57,250 bases of DNA from Oscillospiraceae bacterium (GTDB taxonomy: Bacteria; Bacillota; Clostridia; Oscillospirales; UBA929), in NCBI GenBank assembly GCA_009777255.1, contig WRMG01000004.1:1-57250 (forward strand), in the 5' to 3' direction. This document shows positions 46,582-55,220 of the stretch, one piece after another. Within the stretch, counting starts at the first letter, position 1; every line of letters starts with the position of its first letter. A model generated the notes under the pieces. The model saw only the letters and a list, made by a program, of their open reading frames with translations, made no database searches and was not told the DNA's origin. The position numbers and the translations under genes were made by a program.

Positions 46582-47088
46582 ATGTACAGCCGGTATTATC
46601 AAAGCGGCGGCTTCTTCGAGCCGCAGTACGAACAGCCGTTTACATTCGCGCACCAGCGCAAAATGTATGAGGAGAGCGTGAAAGCGCGCGAAGAGCCTCC
46701 CGCGCCCGAGGCTGCCGAGCCCGCGGAAGAGCGCGGGCGGGGCGCGCGCGACGGAGAGCGCAGGGAGCGCCGCGAGCGTGAACGCGAGAAATTCCGCGAA
46801 CGGGAGAGGGAACGCCGTCAAGACAGGGAACGCGACCGTGACCGTGAGCGCGACCGTGACCGTGAGCGTGAACGGACCGACCGGAGGGAGCGCGGCAGAC
46901 GCGACGGGCGGGGTTCGCTGTTCCGGCGAGGCGGCGGCGGAGGAGGCGGCAGCGGGATCGGGAGTCTTTTATCCGATCTTGACCTTGACAGCGGCGACAT
47001 AATGCTGCTGATTCTGCTGTATTATCTGTATCAGGAGAGCGGGGATATAGACATGCTGATTATTCTTGCCGCGGTGTTTTTCATATGA
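46582..47088 (+). CDS. Hypothetical protein with Arg/Glu/Asp low-complexity region and hydrophobic C-terminus
   Basis: RERRQDRERDRDRERDRDRERERTDRRERGRRDG then GGGGGGGSG and DIMLLILLYYLYQESGDIDMLIILAAVFFI. Confidence 0.65.
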   Translation: MYSRYYQSGGFFEPQYEQPFTFAHQRKMYEESVKAREEPPAPEAAEPAEERGRGARDGERRERREREREKFRERERERRQDRERDRDRERDRDRERERTDRRERGRRDGRGSLFRRGGGGGGGSGIGSLLSDLDLDSGDIMLLILLYYLYQESGDIDMLIILAAVFFI

Positions 47089-47176
47089 TACCCGATAGGG
47101 CGGGGTGGTTAAAGAGCGGGAAAAACCGACCACCCCGTCCGGCTTCGCCGTCTGCCCCATTGCTAATCAGCAGATT

Positions 47177-47653
47177 TCATTGCATAATTTCAGATAGGTT
47201 TTGCCACTCCCGTTTATGATGTTCTCCAAACACACAATAAAACCTTTTACCATAAACAATCTTGATAAACGGGTCGCATATTTTTCCAATTCCATTTAGA
47301 CCAATACGCAGTGTTTCGGTTAAAAGAAGTCCATCATCTGTATCAGAAAAATCCAACTCTAAATAACCGGGCAGATTTATTCCAAGTTTACGCATTTGGA
47401 ACACTATGCGGTTAGGCTTGTTTGCCACCCTTATTATTGCATAGAATTTCATTCTATATTTTTTTCCAATATTTTGGTCAAAGTAGAACAAATCACCTTT
47501 AGGGCTATTGTTACTGCGTTTAACTACATGGAACTCGTAATGTTCTTCAGGCAGCCAATTAGCATACATTTCTGCCGGCACATTAGTCATGAAGTTATAA
47601 AACTCATCTGCTTTAGCATTTGGCAGCCTGCTGTGTAAAGTGTATATTACCAT
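47177..47653 (-). CDS. SRPBCC/START-like hypothetical protein
   Basis: 158 aa alpha/beta helix-grip-like pattern (…FYAIIRVANKPNRIVFQMRKLG…LELDFSDTDDGLLLTETLRI); lower GC than flanks. Confidence 0.5.
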   Translation of the reverse strand: MVIYTLHSRLPNAKADEFYNFMTNVPAEMYANWLPEEHYEFHVVKRSNNSPKGDLFYFDQNIGKKYRMKFYAIIRVANKPNRIVFQMRKLGINLPGYLELDFSDTDDGLLLTETLRIGLNGIGKICDPFIKIVYGKRFYCVFGEHHKREWQNLSEIMQ

Positions 47654-47715
47654 TACTTTCCCCCACTAATATAAATTTTCCGCGCTTTGTAGGGGCGAAC
47701 TCCGTTCGCCTGCAA

Positions 47716-47793
47716 TACGCAAACGTTGGTTGAAATTCGCGGGCGATTAGAAATCGCCCCTACAGTCCGTTCCGCACACAAATATAAATTTTC
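47716..47793 (+). repeat. 78-bp dispersed repeat, copy 2
   Basis: 77/78 match to 21255-21332. Confidence 0.9.
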
Positions 47794-47830
47794 CGCGTAA
47801 CGCAACCACAGCTATGCCCTTATATCCCGA

Positions 47831-48586
47831 TTACTCCCATACATACGCCCCGGACGGCAGGAGAAACACCTCGTCGTCGGGGCGTTGCAGCGTAAGCTCC
47901 AACAGCGTGAACTCCCATATCGGCACGCCGTTACGGGCGGCGGCCGCCCGCGTCAGCATCCCGCTTTCCAGATCTATCCAATACTCAACGTCCGCCGACA
48001 TGATGCTGGCCTTTATCCAAACTCCCGGGGCTTCGGTTTCGCGCATATACTCGGCGCCGGTTATGTCATCGGGAGCGATGTCCAGTATATCCTCGTAGGT
48101 CGGCATACGGCCCGCCGCGTCGGCCGAGAAAAAGCCGCGCGCGATCTCCTGCACCTGCTCGTTTAGCCACATGTAAACCTTGTCAGGGGTATAAATCACC
48201 CTGTCCAGCAAATCGCCGTCCTCATACCGCTCTATCAGCTGATAGTCGTCCAGAGTATAGAGGCGGTGCGTCCACTCGCGCGACATATCGCCGCCGTAAA
48301 CCACTGTGCTTCCGGCGCTTGAATATGCGGCGGGGCGCGGCATGGCGGCGATAAGCGCCGCCGCGTTTTCGCGTGTAATCTCGACAAGCTCAAGATTGAG
48401 CGCGCCGGAGGAGGCTATCTCCTCCGCCGGCGTGTTGACCTCGGACAGTTCGTTGGGGTCTGGCGGCAGAATGATTCGGGGATCGTTTCCCTCGCGCCGG
48501 AACATATAAAATAACGCGAACAGCACCAGCACGGCCGTAATCACGGCCGCCCAAGACGCCAGCTTCGCGTTTTGCTTACGGTTCAT
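47831..48586 (-). CDS. Membrane-anchored hypothetical protein
   Basis: N-terminal TM, then soluble domain with VEYWIDLESGMLTRAAAARNG. Confidence 0.7.
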   Translation of the reverse strand: MNRKQNAKLASWAAVITAVLVLFALFYMFRREGNDPRIILPPDPNELSEVNTPAEEIASSGALNLELVEITRENAAALIAAMPRPAAYSSAGSTVVYGGDMSREWTHRLYTLDDYQLIERYEDGDLLDRVIYTPDKVYMWLNEQVQEIARGFFSADAAGRMPTYEDILDIAPDDITGAEYMRETEAPGVWIKASIMSADVEYWIDLESGMLTRAAAARNGVPIWEFTLLELTLQRPDDEVFLLPSGAYVWE

Positions 48587-48741
48587 AGTTTAATGCTCCC
48601 CCTGTCAGGGATTATATATCAGTTGATAGGGAGGGGTGAATACGGATGATTCTTGTTAGTTTATGCTGTTTTAGAAGGGATTACCCTCAGCGCGAATATA
48701 GCCCATACACTGCTTCGCTCACATCTCTCAGTCTCGCTTTC

Positions 48742-49226
48742 AAAACACCCGCCGTCTGCGGACGGCACCCTCTTTACTAAAGAGGGCAAGGATAGGACAG
48801 ATCAATCGTTGTACAAGTCTACATATTTTTGTATCGCCGCACACACTTCGTCAAATGAAGCATCTATCTCTGTGTTGGTAAAACGAAGAACGTGCAGTCC
48901 CAAACTTTCAAATAAATCAGTACGTATGCTATCGTACTCTAAGCCATTGTCTGTATAATGCTGGTTCCCGTCAATTTCAACAACAAGTTTTTTTGACGGA
49001 CATAAAAAATCAACGATATAGTTATCTATAGGTTTTTGTCTTGTGAAAGGACAAGGGTGTTTTCTCAAAAATTCATACCACAATTTATTTTCTTGCGGAG
49101 TGGCGTTTTTACGCAGTTCCTGCGCTCGTGGTTTATACTTGCGATTGTATTGTATCACCGTATCATCTCCATATGACCTTGCCCTCTTTAGTGAAGAGGG
49201 TGCCGCCCGTAGGCGGCGGGTGTTTT
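48742..49226. mobile_element. DUF559 gene enclosed by 50-bp inverted repeats (REPIN-like cassette)
   Basis: Arms 48742-48791 and 49177-49226 are reverse complements at 46/50 positions; gene 48802-49158 lies inside. Confidence 0.75.
48802..49158 (-). CDS. DUF559 (Vsr/restriction-endonuclease-like) protein
   Basis: ELRKNATPQENKLWYEFLRKHPCPFTRQKPIDNYIVDFLCPSKKLVVEIDGNQHY...YDSIRTDLFESLGLHVLRFTNTEI. Confidence 0.95.
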   Translation of the reverse strand: MIQYNRKYKPRAQELRKNATPQENKLWYEFLRKHPCPFTRQKPIDNYIVDFLCPSKKLVVEIDGNQHYTDNGLEYDSIRTDLFESLGLHVLRFTNTEIDASFDEVCAAIQKYVDLYND

Positions 49227-49237
49227 GCTTTTTACCG

Positions 49238-50341
49238 CTATGGAATTTCAGCGTCCAATATCGCCTTCACTATCCTCTCGCTTGCCTTGCCGTCGCCGTA
49301 GGGGTTGACGGCTTTCGCCATCCTCTCGTACTCTTTCCTGTCATTCAGCAAAAGCTCCGTTTCCCTGACGATAGCGTCATATTCCACGCCGCATACCTTG
49401 ACCGTGCCCGCCTCCACCGCCTCGGGGCGCTCCGTTTCGCGCCTGAGGACAAGCACGGGCTTGCCCAGCGCGGGCGCCTCCTCCTGTAAGCCTCCCGAAT
49501 CCGTCAGCACCAGCGCTGACCGCGCCATAAGGTTGTGCATGTCCCAGACATTCAGCGGCTCGATGAGCCGCGCGCGGGGCGCGTCCCCCAGCATGGCGTT
49601 CGCCGCCTCGCGCACGGCGGGGCTTAGGTGTACGGGCCAGACAAGCTCCGTATCGGGATTGGTTTCAAGTATATGCCTAAACGCGCGGAGAATGTTTTCG
49701 AGGCCGCCGTAATTCTCGCGGCGATGCACAGTGACCAGCAGCAGCCGTTTCGAAAAATCCACAGTTTTTATATCTTCGGATTCAAACGCGTAATCGCCGC
49801 CGACCGTTATATTCAGCGCGTCTATCACGGTGTTGCCCGTGACGTATACGTTTTCGGTTATGCCCTCGTTTTTCAAATTCAGCGCGTTTTTGACGGTGGG
49901 GCAGAAATGCAGGCCGCAGATACGCGAGGTCATGCGCCTGTTCATCTCCTCGGGAAACGGCGAATAGCGGTTGTCCGTCCGCAGCCCGGCCTCGACGTGG
50001 CCCACGGGTATCTTGGCGTAAAACGACGCCAGCGCCGCCGCGAACGTCGTCGAGGTGTCGCCGTGTACAAGCGTCAGGTCGGGCTTTAGCGCGGCGAAAA
50101 CGTCCGTCAGGCCGTTCAGCGTGCGGCTGGTAATATCCGCGAGGGTTTGGTTTTGCGACATGATCGCAAGGTCGGCGTCGGGCTTTATATCGAACTTCCG
50201 CAGAACCCCGTCCAGCATTTCCCTGTGCTGGCCCGTAACGCAGCAGAGCGCGTCTATATCGGGACACGCCTCCAGCTTGCGGATCAGCGGCGCCATCTTG
50301 ATTGCCTCGGGACGGGTTCCGAATACGGTCAAGACCCTCAT
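49238..50341 (-). CDS. wecB: UDP-N-acetylglucosamine 2-epimerase (non-hydrolysing)
   Basis: VFGTRPEAIKMAPLIRKLE...VTGQHREMLD...VHGDTSTTFAAALASFYAKIPVGHVEAGLRT. Confidence 0.97.
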   Translation of the reverse strand: MRVLTVFGTRPEAIKMAPLIRKLEACPDIDALCCVTGQHREMLDGVLRKFDIKPDADLAIMSQNQTLADITSRTLNGLTDVFAALKPDLTLVHGDTSTTFAAALASFYAKIPVGHVEAGLRTDNRYSPFPEEMNRRMTSRICGLHFCPTVKNALNLKNEGITENVYVTGNTVIDALNITVGGDYAFESEDIKTVDFSKRLLLVTVHRRENYGGLENILRAFRHILETNPDTELVWPVHLSPAVREAANAMLGDAPRARLIEPLNVWDMHNLMARSALVLTDSGGLQEEAPALGKPVLVLRRETERPEAVEAGTVKVCGVEYDAIVRETELLLNDRKEYERMAKAVNPYGDGKASERIVKAILDAEIP

Positions 50342-51480
50342 TCCTCATCCTCCGGGCCGTTATCATTACCGTTGTCGTTATCTGCCCCGTTCTCATTGCC
50401 CGGCAGGGCGCCTGCCCCGTTGCGGCGGCCGATAACGAACAGCCCGACGGCTACCGAGGCGCCGAACAGTACCGACGCCAGCAATATCAGCGCCTTGATC
50501 TCGCCGGCGGTGGTCAGCACTACCGCGGTTATGCCCAGCAGCGCGGACATGAGATAGAGTATCGCAACGGATTGCTTCTGCGTAAAGCCCATGTCGATCA
50601 GCTTGTGGTGGACATGGCCCCTGTCCGCGCTCATCGGGCTTTTGCCCTTTGACAGGCGGCGGAGTATCGCCGACACGGTATCGAATATCGGCAGCCCCAG
50701 TACCAGAAACGGCACGGCGAACGATATGATCGCGTACAGCTTGAATAATCCCAGTATTGACGTTGTGGCGAGGATATATCCCAGAAACGTCGCGCCGGTG
50801 TCGCCCATGAACATCTTGGCGGGGTTCAGATTGAACGGCATAAAGCCCATGCACCCGCCCGCGAGCGCCGCCATGAGGATAGCGACATACGGCGTGGGCA
50901 GCACGACCGCGATAATAAGCATGGAGATGCTGGCGATGGACGACACGCCCACGGCAAGCCCGTCGAGCCCGTCGATGAGATTGACCGAGTTGGTTATAAC
51001 GATAATCCAGACAGCGGTTATCGGATATGCCCAGATGCCCAGCTCGAGATAAGGCCCGCCGATACCGAAGATATACAGCGGGTTGGATAACACATGCACC
51101 ACGACATCGCAGAAAACCGGAATAAGCGCGGCGGCGATCTGGACGATCAGCTTCACCCACGCTTTAAGGCGGTAGATGTCGTCCAAAACGCCCAATACCA
51201 CGATTATGACGGAGCCGGTAAGTATTCCCGCGACCTGTATGCTTATGTCGTTGAAGATCAATACCGCGATTATAAACCCGAGGAAGATGGAGAGCCCTCC
51301 AAGCCGCGTAAGCGGTGTTTTGTGCATACGCCGCTCGTCCTTGGGCACGTCCACCGCGCCGACCAGCTTTGCGAATTTCATAACCAGCGGCGATATGAAA
51401 TACGATACCGCGCACGCTATGGCGAACGCCAGCACTATATACACTATTACCTGATTAGTTATCTGAGCGTCGTTTAGCAT
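50338..51480 (-). CDS. Undecaprenyl-phosphate GlcNAc-1-phosphate transferase (MraY/WecA/TagO family)
   Basis: TPLTRLGGLSIFLGF...NSVNLIDGLDGLAVGVSSI...MFMGDTGATFLGYILA. Confidence 0.94.
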   Translation of the reverse strand: MLNDAQITNQVIVYIVLAFAIACAVSYFISPLVMKFAKLVGAVDVPKDERRMHKTPLTRLGGLSIFLGFIIAVLIFNDISIQVAGILTGSVIIVVLGVLDDIYRLKAWVKLIVQIAAALIPVFCDVVVHVLSNPLYIFGIGGPYLELGIWAYPITAVWIIVITNSVNLIDGLDGLAVGVSSIASISMLIIAVVLPTPYVAILMAALAGGCMGFMPFNLNPAKMFMGDTGATFLGYILATTSILGLFKLYAIISFAVPFLVLGLPIFDTVSAILRRLSKGKSPMSADRGHVHHKLIDMGFTQKQSVAILYLMSALLGITAVVLTTAGEIKALILLASVLFGASVAVGLFVIGRRNGAGALPGNENGADNDNGNDNGPEDEE

Positions 51481-52463
51481 TTATAAAACCCCATCGCGTT
51501 ATACACGCGTTCCAGTGTTTTTACGGCTCTCTCCGAAGCCTTCTCGGCACCGCGCCGCGCCAGCGCGTCCAGCTGAGCCGCGTCGGACAGATACTCGTTT
51601 AACCTTTGACCCACAGGCGTTAGACAGTCGGCGACGGCCTCCGCCACGGCGGCCTTGAATACGCCGTAGCCTCTGCCGTCGAACTCTCTCTCGATTTCGC
51701 CGAACGGCTTGTCCGTTGAGATATGATACAGCGTCATCAGGTTGGCAACGCCGGGTTTGTTTTCGGTGTCATAGCGCACCGCGCCGTCCGAATCCGTGAC
51801 CGCGCGCTTGATCTTTTTGACGATAGTGTCCCTGCCGTCCGTGACAAACAGCGTGGCGTTTTCGTTGGGGTCGGACTTGCTCATCTTTTCCGAGGGCTCG
51901 GAAAGGCTCATTACGCGGGCGCCGGCGCCCTTTATCAGCGGCTCGGGCACGGTAAGCACATCGCCGTAGCGCCCGTTGAAGCGCAGGCATATATCCCGCG
52001 ACAGCTCGACATGCTGACGCTGATCCTCGCCCACGGGCACAAAATGCGCGTCATAGAGCAATATGTCCGCCGCCTGAAGCACGGGATAAGTGAATAGCCC
52101 CACGTTTACGTTAGTCGCGTGGCGCGCCGACTTGTCTTTGAACTGTGTCATTCTCGACAGCTCGCCGAACATAGTGTGACAGCCCAGCAGCCACATAAGC
52201 TCGCTGTGCGCCGGAACATGGCTCTGGATAAACGGGATGTCGCGGTCAGGGTCGATGCCGAGCGCCAGCAGTGCGGCGAACACCTTGCGCGTTTCGTTTC
52301 TCAGCTCCTCCGGCTTTCGCGTGATAGTGACCGAGTGCAAATCCACAACGCAGTAAATGCAGTCGTGGTCGTCGGCCAGCTTGGGCCAGTGGCGCATGGT
52401 CGAATAGTTTCCGAATGTCAGCCGTCCCGTCGGCTGCACTCCGCTGAACACACGTTTTCTCAT
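51474..52463 (-). CDS. trpS: Tryptophanyl-tRNA synthetase
   Basis: VFSGVQPTGRLTFGNYSTMRHW...EPSEKMSKSDPNENATLFV. Confidence 0.97.
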   Translation of the reverse strand: MRKRVFSGVQPTGRLTFGNYSTMRHWPKLADDHDCIYCVVDLHSVTITRKPEELRNETRKVFAALLALGIDPDRDIPFIQSHVPAHSELMWLLGCHTMFGELSRMTQFKDKSARHATNVNVGLFTYPVLQAADILLYDAHFVPVGEDQRQHVELSRDICLRFNGRYGDVLTVPEPLIKGAGARVMSLSEPSEKMSKSDPNENATLFVTDGRDTIVKKIKRAVTDSDGAVRYDTENKPGVANLMTLYHISTDKPFGEIEREFDGRGYGVFKAAVAEAVADCLTPVGQRLNEYLSDAAQLDALARRGAEKASERAVKTLERVYNAMGFYKC

Positions 52464-53638
52464 ATAAGTCCCCCTAATATCTCTATGCCTTTTCCTATCT
52501 GTTCGTCGGACGGCATTGAGAAATTCAGCCTGAATCCGGGTGTGACGCCGTCCGTATCCGGCAGGAACACGCTGCCTGCCACAAACGCGACTTTTTTATC
52601 CAGCGCGCGCCGGTAAAACGCCATGCTGTCGTCTGTGTTTTTGAGGGTTCCCCACAAAAACAGCCCTCCGCCCGGTTTAATAATATCCGCGTCGAGATAC
52701 CGCGCGCACGCGCATACCATCAAATCGCGCTTGCGGTGATAGAGCGCGCGGCATTTGGCTATATGCAGGTCGAGATTGTAATGCGCCATAAACTCATGCG
52801 CCAGCACCTGTGAGAACAGAGTGGTGTGTACGTCCTCACCCTGTTTCGCCACCACGATTTTTTCGGTTATGGGGGCGGGGGCGGCGACGTATCCCAGCCT
52901 CAGCCCGGGCGAAATTATTTTTGAGAACGAGCCGACATAGACGACTATACCCTCAGTGTCCATGCTTTTTATGGCCGGCGGCGGCTCGCCGTCGTAGCTC
53001 AGGTCCCCATAGGGGTTGTCCTCGATTATTATGACGCCGTATTTCGCGCAAAGTTCCAAAACCTGTTCGCGGCGTTTGAGCGTCATAGTAATGCCGGTGG
53101 GGTTTTGGAACGTTGGAACGGTATACAGTATTTTTATGTTCGGGACGGTTTTCAGCGCGCTTTCAAGCGATTCAGGCACAATGCCCGAGCCGTCCATGTC
53201 CACGCCCTTCAGCTTCAGGCCGTGCGATCTGAAGGTGTTAAGCGCGCCGATAAAGCTGGGGGTTTCGCACAGCACGACGTCGCCCGCGTCGCATAATACC
53301 CGCGCCGCAAGCTCAATGCCCTGCTGCGCGCCTGAGGTGATTACCGTCATGTCCCCCTCGCGGCCTATGTTTTGGGTTTTAAGGCGCTGTGTAACGGCGT
53401 CCCTTAGCGGCATATAGCCCTCGGTAAGGCCGTATTGCAGCACAAAGCCCGCCATGCCGGCGAATATGCGCGCCGACAGCTCGCCCAGCTCCTCCGACGG
53501 AAACGCGTCGGGCGACGGGTTCCCCGCCGCGAACGATATAACGTCCGGCTGCTGCGTTATCTTGAAAAGCTCGCGGATGGCCGAGGGCTTAAGGCCCGTC
53601 ATGGGGGCTGAGAATCTATATGTCATAATTACCACCAT
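52460..53638 (-). CDS. PLP-dependent aminotransferase (class I/II, 2-aminoadipate aminotransferase-like)
   Basis: VISFAAGNPSPDAFPSEEL...TVPTFQNPTGITMTLKRREQVLELC...IIEDNPYGDLSYDGEPPPAIKSMD...YVGSFSKIISPGLRLGYV. Confidence 0.94.
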   Translation of the reverse strand: MVVIMTYRFSAPMTGLKPSAIRELFKITQQPDVISFAAGNPSPDAFPSEELGELSARIFAGMAGFVLQYGLTEGYMPLRDAVTQRLKTQNIGREGDMTVITSGAQQGIELAARVLCDAGDVVLCETPSFIGALNTFRSHGLKLKGVDMDGSGIVPESLESALKTVPNIKILYTVPTFQNPTGITMTLKRREQVLELCAKYGVIIIEDNPYGDLSYDGEPPPAIKSMDTEGIVVYVGSFSKIISPGLRLGYVAAPAPITEKIVVAKQGEDVHTTLFSQVLAHEFMAHYNLDLHIAKCRALYHRKRDLMVCACARYLDADIIKPGGGLFLWGTLKNTDDSMAFYRRALDKKVAFVAGSVFLPDTDGVTPGFRLNFSMPSDEQIGKGIEILGGLI

Positions 53639-53729
53639 ATCCAGTCTATTTTGGATATTATATCATACTCACCGGTTATGTCAACCATAAATTGTTGACA
53701 AACGCCGGACGACCTGTTATAATTCCGGC

Positions 53730-53825
53730 TTACAGGGGTGCTTTGCACAGCGGGCGCTGTGACGGGCTGAGACGGCTTTATGCCGAACCCTTGAACTTGA
53801 TCCGGTTAATACCGGCGTAAGGAGA
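53730..53825 (+). ncRNA. TPP riboswitch (THI element)
   Basis: ACAGGGGTGC...GGGCTGAGACGGCTTTATGCCGAACCCTTGAACTTGATCCGGTTAATACCGGCGTAAGGA. Confidence 0.97.
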
Positions 53826-53831
53826 GAAAAA

Positions 53832-54452
53832 ATGAATAACACTGTCAAACGTCTGACAACAGGCGCGATGCTGGTCGCGCTCTCAGCTCTTTTATCAATG
53901 CTTGTGATCTACCGGCTTCCGTACGGCGGCTCGGTAACGGCGTTCAGTATGCTGCCGGTGTGCGTGTTCGCCTATAAGTACGGGCTTAAATGGGGGCTTT
54001 TGGGGGGGCTTGCGTTCAGCCTGACGCGCATACTGCTGGGCAGTCTGGGCGGCGCGGCGTTCGCCTCGATGGATCTTTTGGATCTGACGCTGATGCTCTT
54101 TCTGGATTACATAGCGGCGTATACATTTTTGGGGCTTGCCGCCGTGACGCGCGGGAAACTTAAAAGCGAGCGTTCGGGCCTTGTGTGGGGAATAGTTATC
54201 GCGTGCGCGGCGCGGCTGCTTGCCCACTCGCTGTCGGGCTACATACTGTTCAGGCAGTACGCCGAATGGTTTTTCTCGCAGGAGGGCTTTACCTTCGGGG
54301 CATGGGTGCTGGACAACCTCGGCGGCCAGGGGCTGATGATATTCTACTCGGTTTTCTATAACGCGATGTTCTTAGTGCCGGAAACATTAATAACCGTTGC
54401 GGCGGGCGCGATATTAATGAGCGCGCTGGGAAAGCGCATACTCGCCGATTAA
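53832..54452 (+). CDS. thiT: Thiamine ECF transporter S component ThiT
   Basis: Membrane protein with YRLPYGGSVTAFSMLPVCVFAYKYGLKWGLLGG; directly behind the TPP riboswitch. Confidence 0.94.
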   Translation: MNNTVKRLTTGAMLVALSALLSMLVIYRLPYGGSVTAFSMLPVCVFAYKYGLKWGLLGGLAFSLTRILLGSLGGAAFASMDLLDLTLMLFLDYIAAYTFLGLAAVTRGKLKSERSGLVWGIVIACAARLLAHSLSGYILFRQYAEWFFSQEGFTFGAWVLDNLGGQGLMIFYSVFYNAMFLVPETLITVAAGAILMSALGKRILAD

Positions 54453-55216
54453 ATCGCTTTGGCGTTGCGGTACTCGTTGGCCGAGACGCCCTCGAGCCTT
54501 TTGAACACGCGTGAGAAATGCGGGGTGTCGGCGTATCCCACCATCTCTGAAATATCACTGATTCTGAGCGCCGGATCAAGCATAAGCGTTTTCGCCTGCT
54601 CTACGCGCGCGGCGTTGAGAATGTCGTAGAAGGTCTGGCCCGTGTATTTATTGAGCAGCTTGCTTAAATGCCACTGGCTAACATAACACGCGTCGGCCAC
54701 ATCGGAAAGAGAGATGCGGCCGGCGTAGTGCGTTTGGATATATTTAGCCGCCTGACGCACCACAAAGGACGCGGCCTCGGACAAGGCGCCGCCGCCGCGG
54801 CGGTCGCCGGAGCTTCCGCGTGAGTGCAGCTCGTCCAGCTTTTTTGTCATGAAATCCAGCGCCTCCAAAAGCTCGTCCATCTTGGAGGGCTTGAGCAGGA
54901 AGCGCGTCACGCCGAGCTGTATGGCCTGCCGCGCGTAGTTAAACTCGCTGTGGCCCGTCAGCACCGTTATCTGCATGTCGGGGAACTCGGTTTTAAGGCC
55001 CGCGAGCATAGTCAGCCCGTCGCCGTCCGGCATACGGATGTCGGTGAACAGGACATCCGGCGAAAGCTCGCGTATCAGCCTGCTGCCGTCGGTCGTGTTA
55101 TAGGCCGTGCCGGCGACGGCGCAGCCGTAGTCCGCCCACGGTATAACATGGGTCAGGCCGTTGACGATCCTTGGCTCGTCGTCGATTATAAGCACTTTGT
55201 ACATGGACAAGCTCAC
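54449..55216 (-). CDS. AraC-family response regulator (YesN-like)
   Basis: YKVLIIDDEPRIVNGLTHVIPWADYGCAVAGTA receiver; C-terminal AraC HTH ...GYADTPHFSRVFKRLEGVSANEYR. Confidence 0.95.
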   Translation of the reverse strand: MSLSMYKVLIIDDEPRIVNGLTHVIPWADYGCAVAGTAYNTTDGSRLIRELSPDVLFTDIRMPDGDGLTMLAGLKTEFPDMQITVLTGHSEFNYARQAIQLGVTRFLLKPSKMDELLEALDFMTKKLDELHSRGSSGDRRGGGALSEAASFVVRQAAKYIQTHYAGRISLSDVADACYVSQWHLSKLLNKYTGQTFYDILNAARVEQAKTLMLDPALRISDISEMVGYADTPHFSRVFKRLEGVSANEYRNAKAI

Positions 55217-55220
55217 CCTT

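Noticed and set aside
46778-47002. Alternative-frame ORF over the Arg/Glu/Asp repeat region
   Set aside because: Out-of-frame translation of a short tandem repeat; the 46582-47088 frame has the RBS and operon spacing.
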